From contig CALVRK010000068.1 in assembly GCA_944358565.1 (NCBI GenBank), positions 1-5,934 of the forward strand: a stretch of 5,934 bases of DNA, written 5' to 3'. This document shows, piece by piece, positions 5,829-5,934 of the stretch (positions within the stretch are counted from its first letter, which is position 1; the number at the start of each line of letters is the position of its first letter). Below the pieces are notes generated by a model. The model was given only the letters and a program-made list of their open reading frames with translations. It ran no database searches and was not told the DNA's origin. The translations under genes were made by a program, and so were the position numbers. The stretch is from an uncultured Bacilli bacterium. GTDB taxonomy: Bacteria; Bacillota_I; Bacilli_A; RF39; UBA660.

Positions 5829-5860
5829 GGCGTCTAGTTTTACTAGATGTTTTTATTTTT
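5829..5860 (+). terminator. Terminator of the spoVA operon
   Basis: The stem 5831-5838 pairs with 5842-5849 (8 bp including one G-T wobble, 3-nt loop; weak wobble pairs can extend it to 5829). It is followed by five T, an A and seven more T. It begins immediately after the TAA of spoVAE. Confidence 0.85.
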
Positions 5861-5910
5861 TTATTTACTAGGAATTTGCTTTGTAAAAGGTAAAAGTTTG
5901 CAAGAAGTTA

Positions 5911-5930
5911 TTTACAAGAACATTTGTATG
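5911..5930 (+). promoter_or_regulatory. Possible -35 box with partial LexA-like site for the next gene
   Basis: TTTACA at 5911-5916 resembles a -35 box; its -10 would lie beyond the window. Overlapping downstream, AGAACATTTGTATG (5917-5930) resembles a Gram-positive LexA box of the form GAAC-N4-GTTC, but only the left half is complete (right half GTAT). This is weak without the downstream gene. Confidence 0.2.
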
Positions 5931-5934
5931 TGCT

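Overview
The window looks like chromosomal DNA of a low-GC, endospore-forming Firmicute, probably an uncultivated or streamlined lineage. The reasons are AT-rich coding sequence, strong AGGAGG-type ribosome binding sites, TGA used as a normal stop, and a run of sporulation genes all on the + strand. No species can be named from the sequence alone.

Layout. Positions 1-202 hold no gene. They contain three strong hairpins in a row and then a rho-independent terminator, so this may be the 3' end of an unidentified structured RNA or an untranslated region. An extended -10 promoter at 252-260 then starts a SpoIIIE/FtsK DNA translocase (287-2470), which has its own terminator. Next come a SpoIIAA-like STAS protein (2554-2895) and, 9 nt later, a sigma-F/G-type sigma factor (2905-3552). 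A type IV prepilin-like gene (3596-4000) follows, flanked by a consensus vegetative promoter and a strong terminator. A sigma-G-like promoter (4011-4039) then starts spoVAC-spoVAD-spoVAE, joined by two 4-nt ATGA overlaps and ended by a terminator at about 5831-5860. The last 75 bases have no gene but may hold upstream regulatory sequence for the next one.

How the genes fit together. In Bacillus subtilis the order is spoIIAA-spoIIAB-sigF-spoVA..., so the backbone here is the classical forespore locus. SpoIIIE pumps the chromosome into the forespore, sigma-F starts the forespore programme there, and the later sigma-G regulon includes the SpoVA channel for dipicolinic acid.

The main anomaly is that spoIIAB, the anti-sigma factor and kinase gene, is absent from between spoIIAA and sigF and from the rest of the window. 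In the STAS protein the residue aligned with the SpoIIAA phosphorylation site (D-S*-S-G) is aspartate (D-D-S-G). The sigma factor is also about 40 residues shorter than typical. Together these suggest that the phosphorylation-based partner switch that normally controls sigma-F has been lost or rewired here. A second curiosity is the self-contained, vegetatively expressed prepilin gene inserted between sigF and spoVA.
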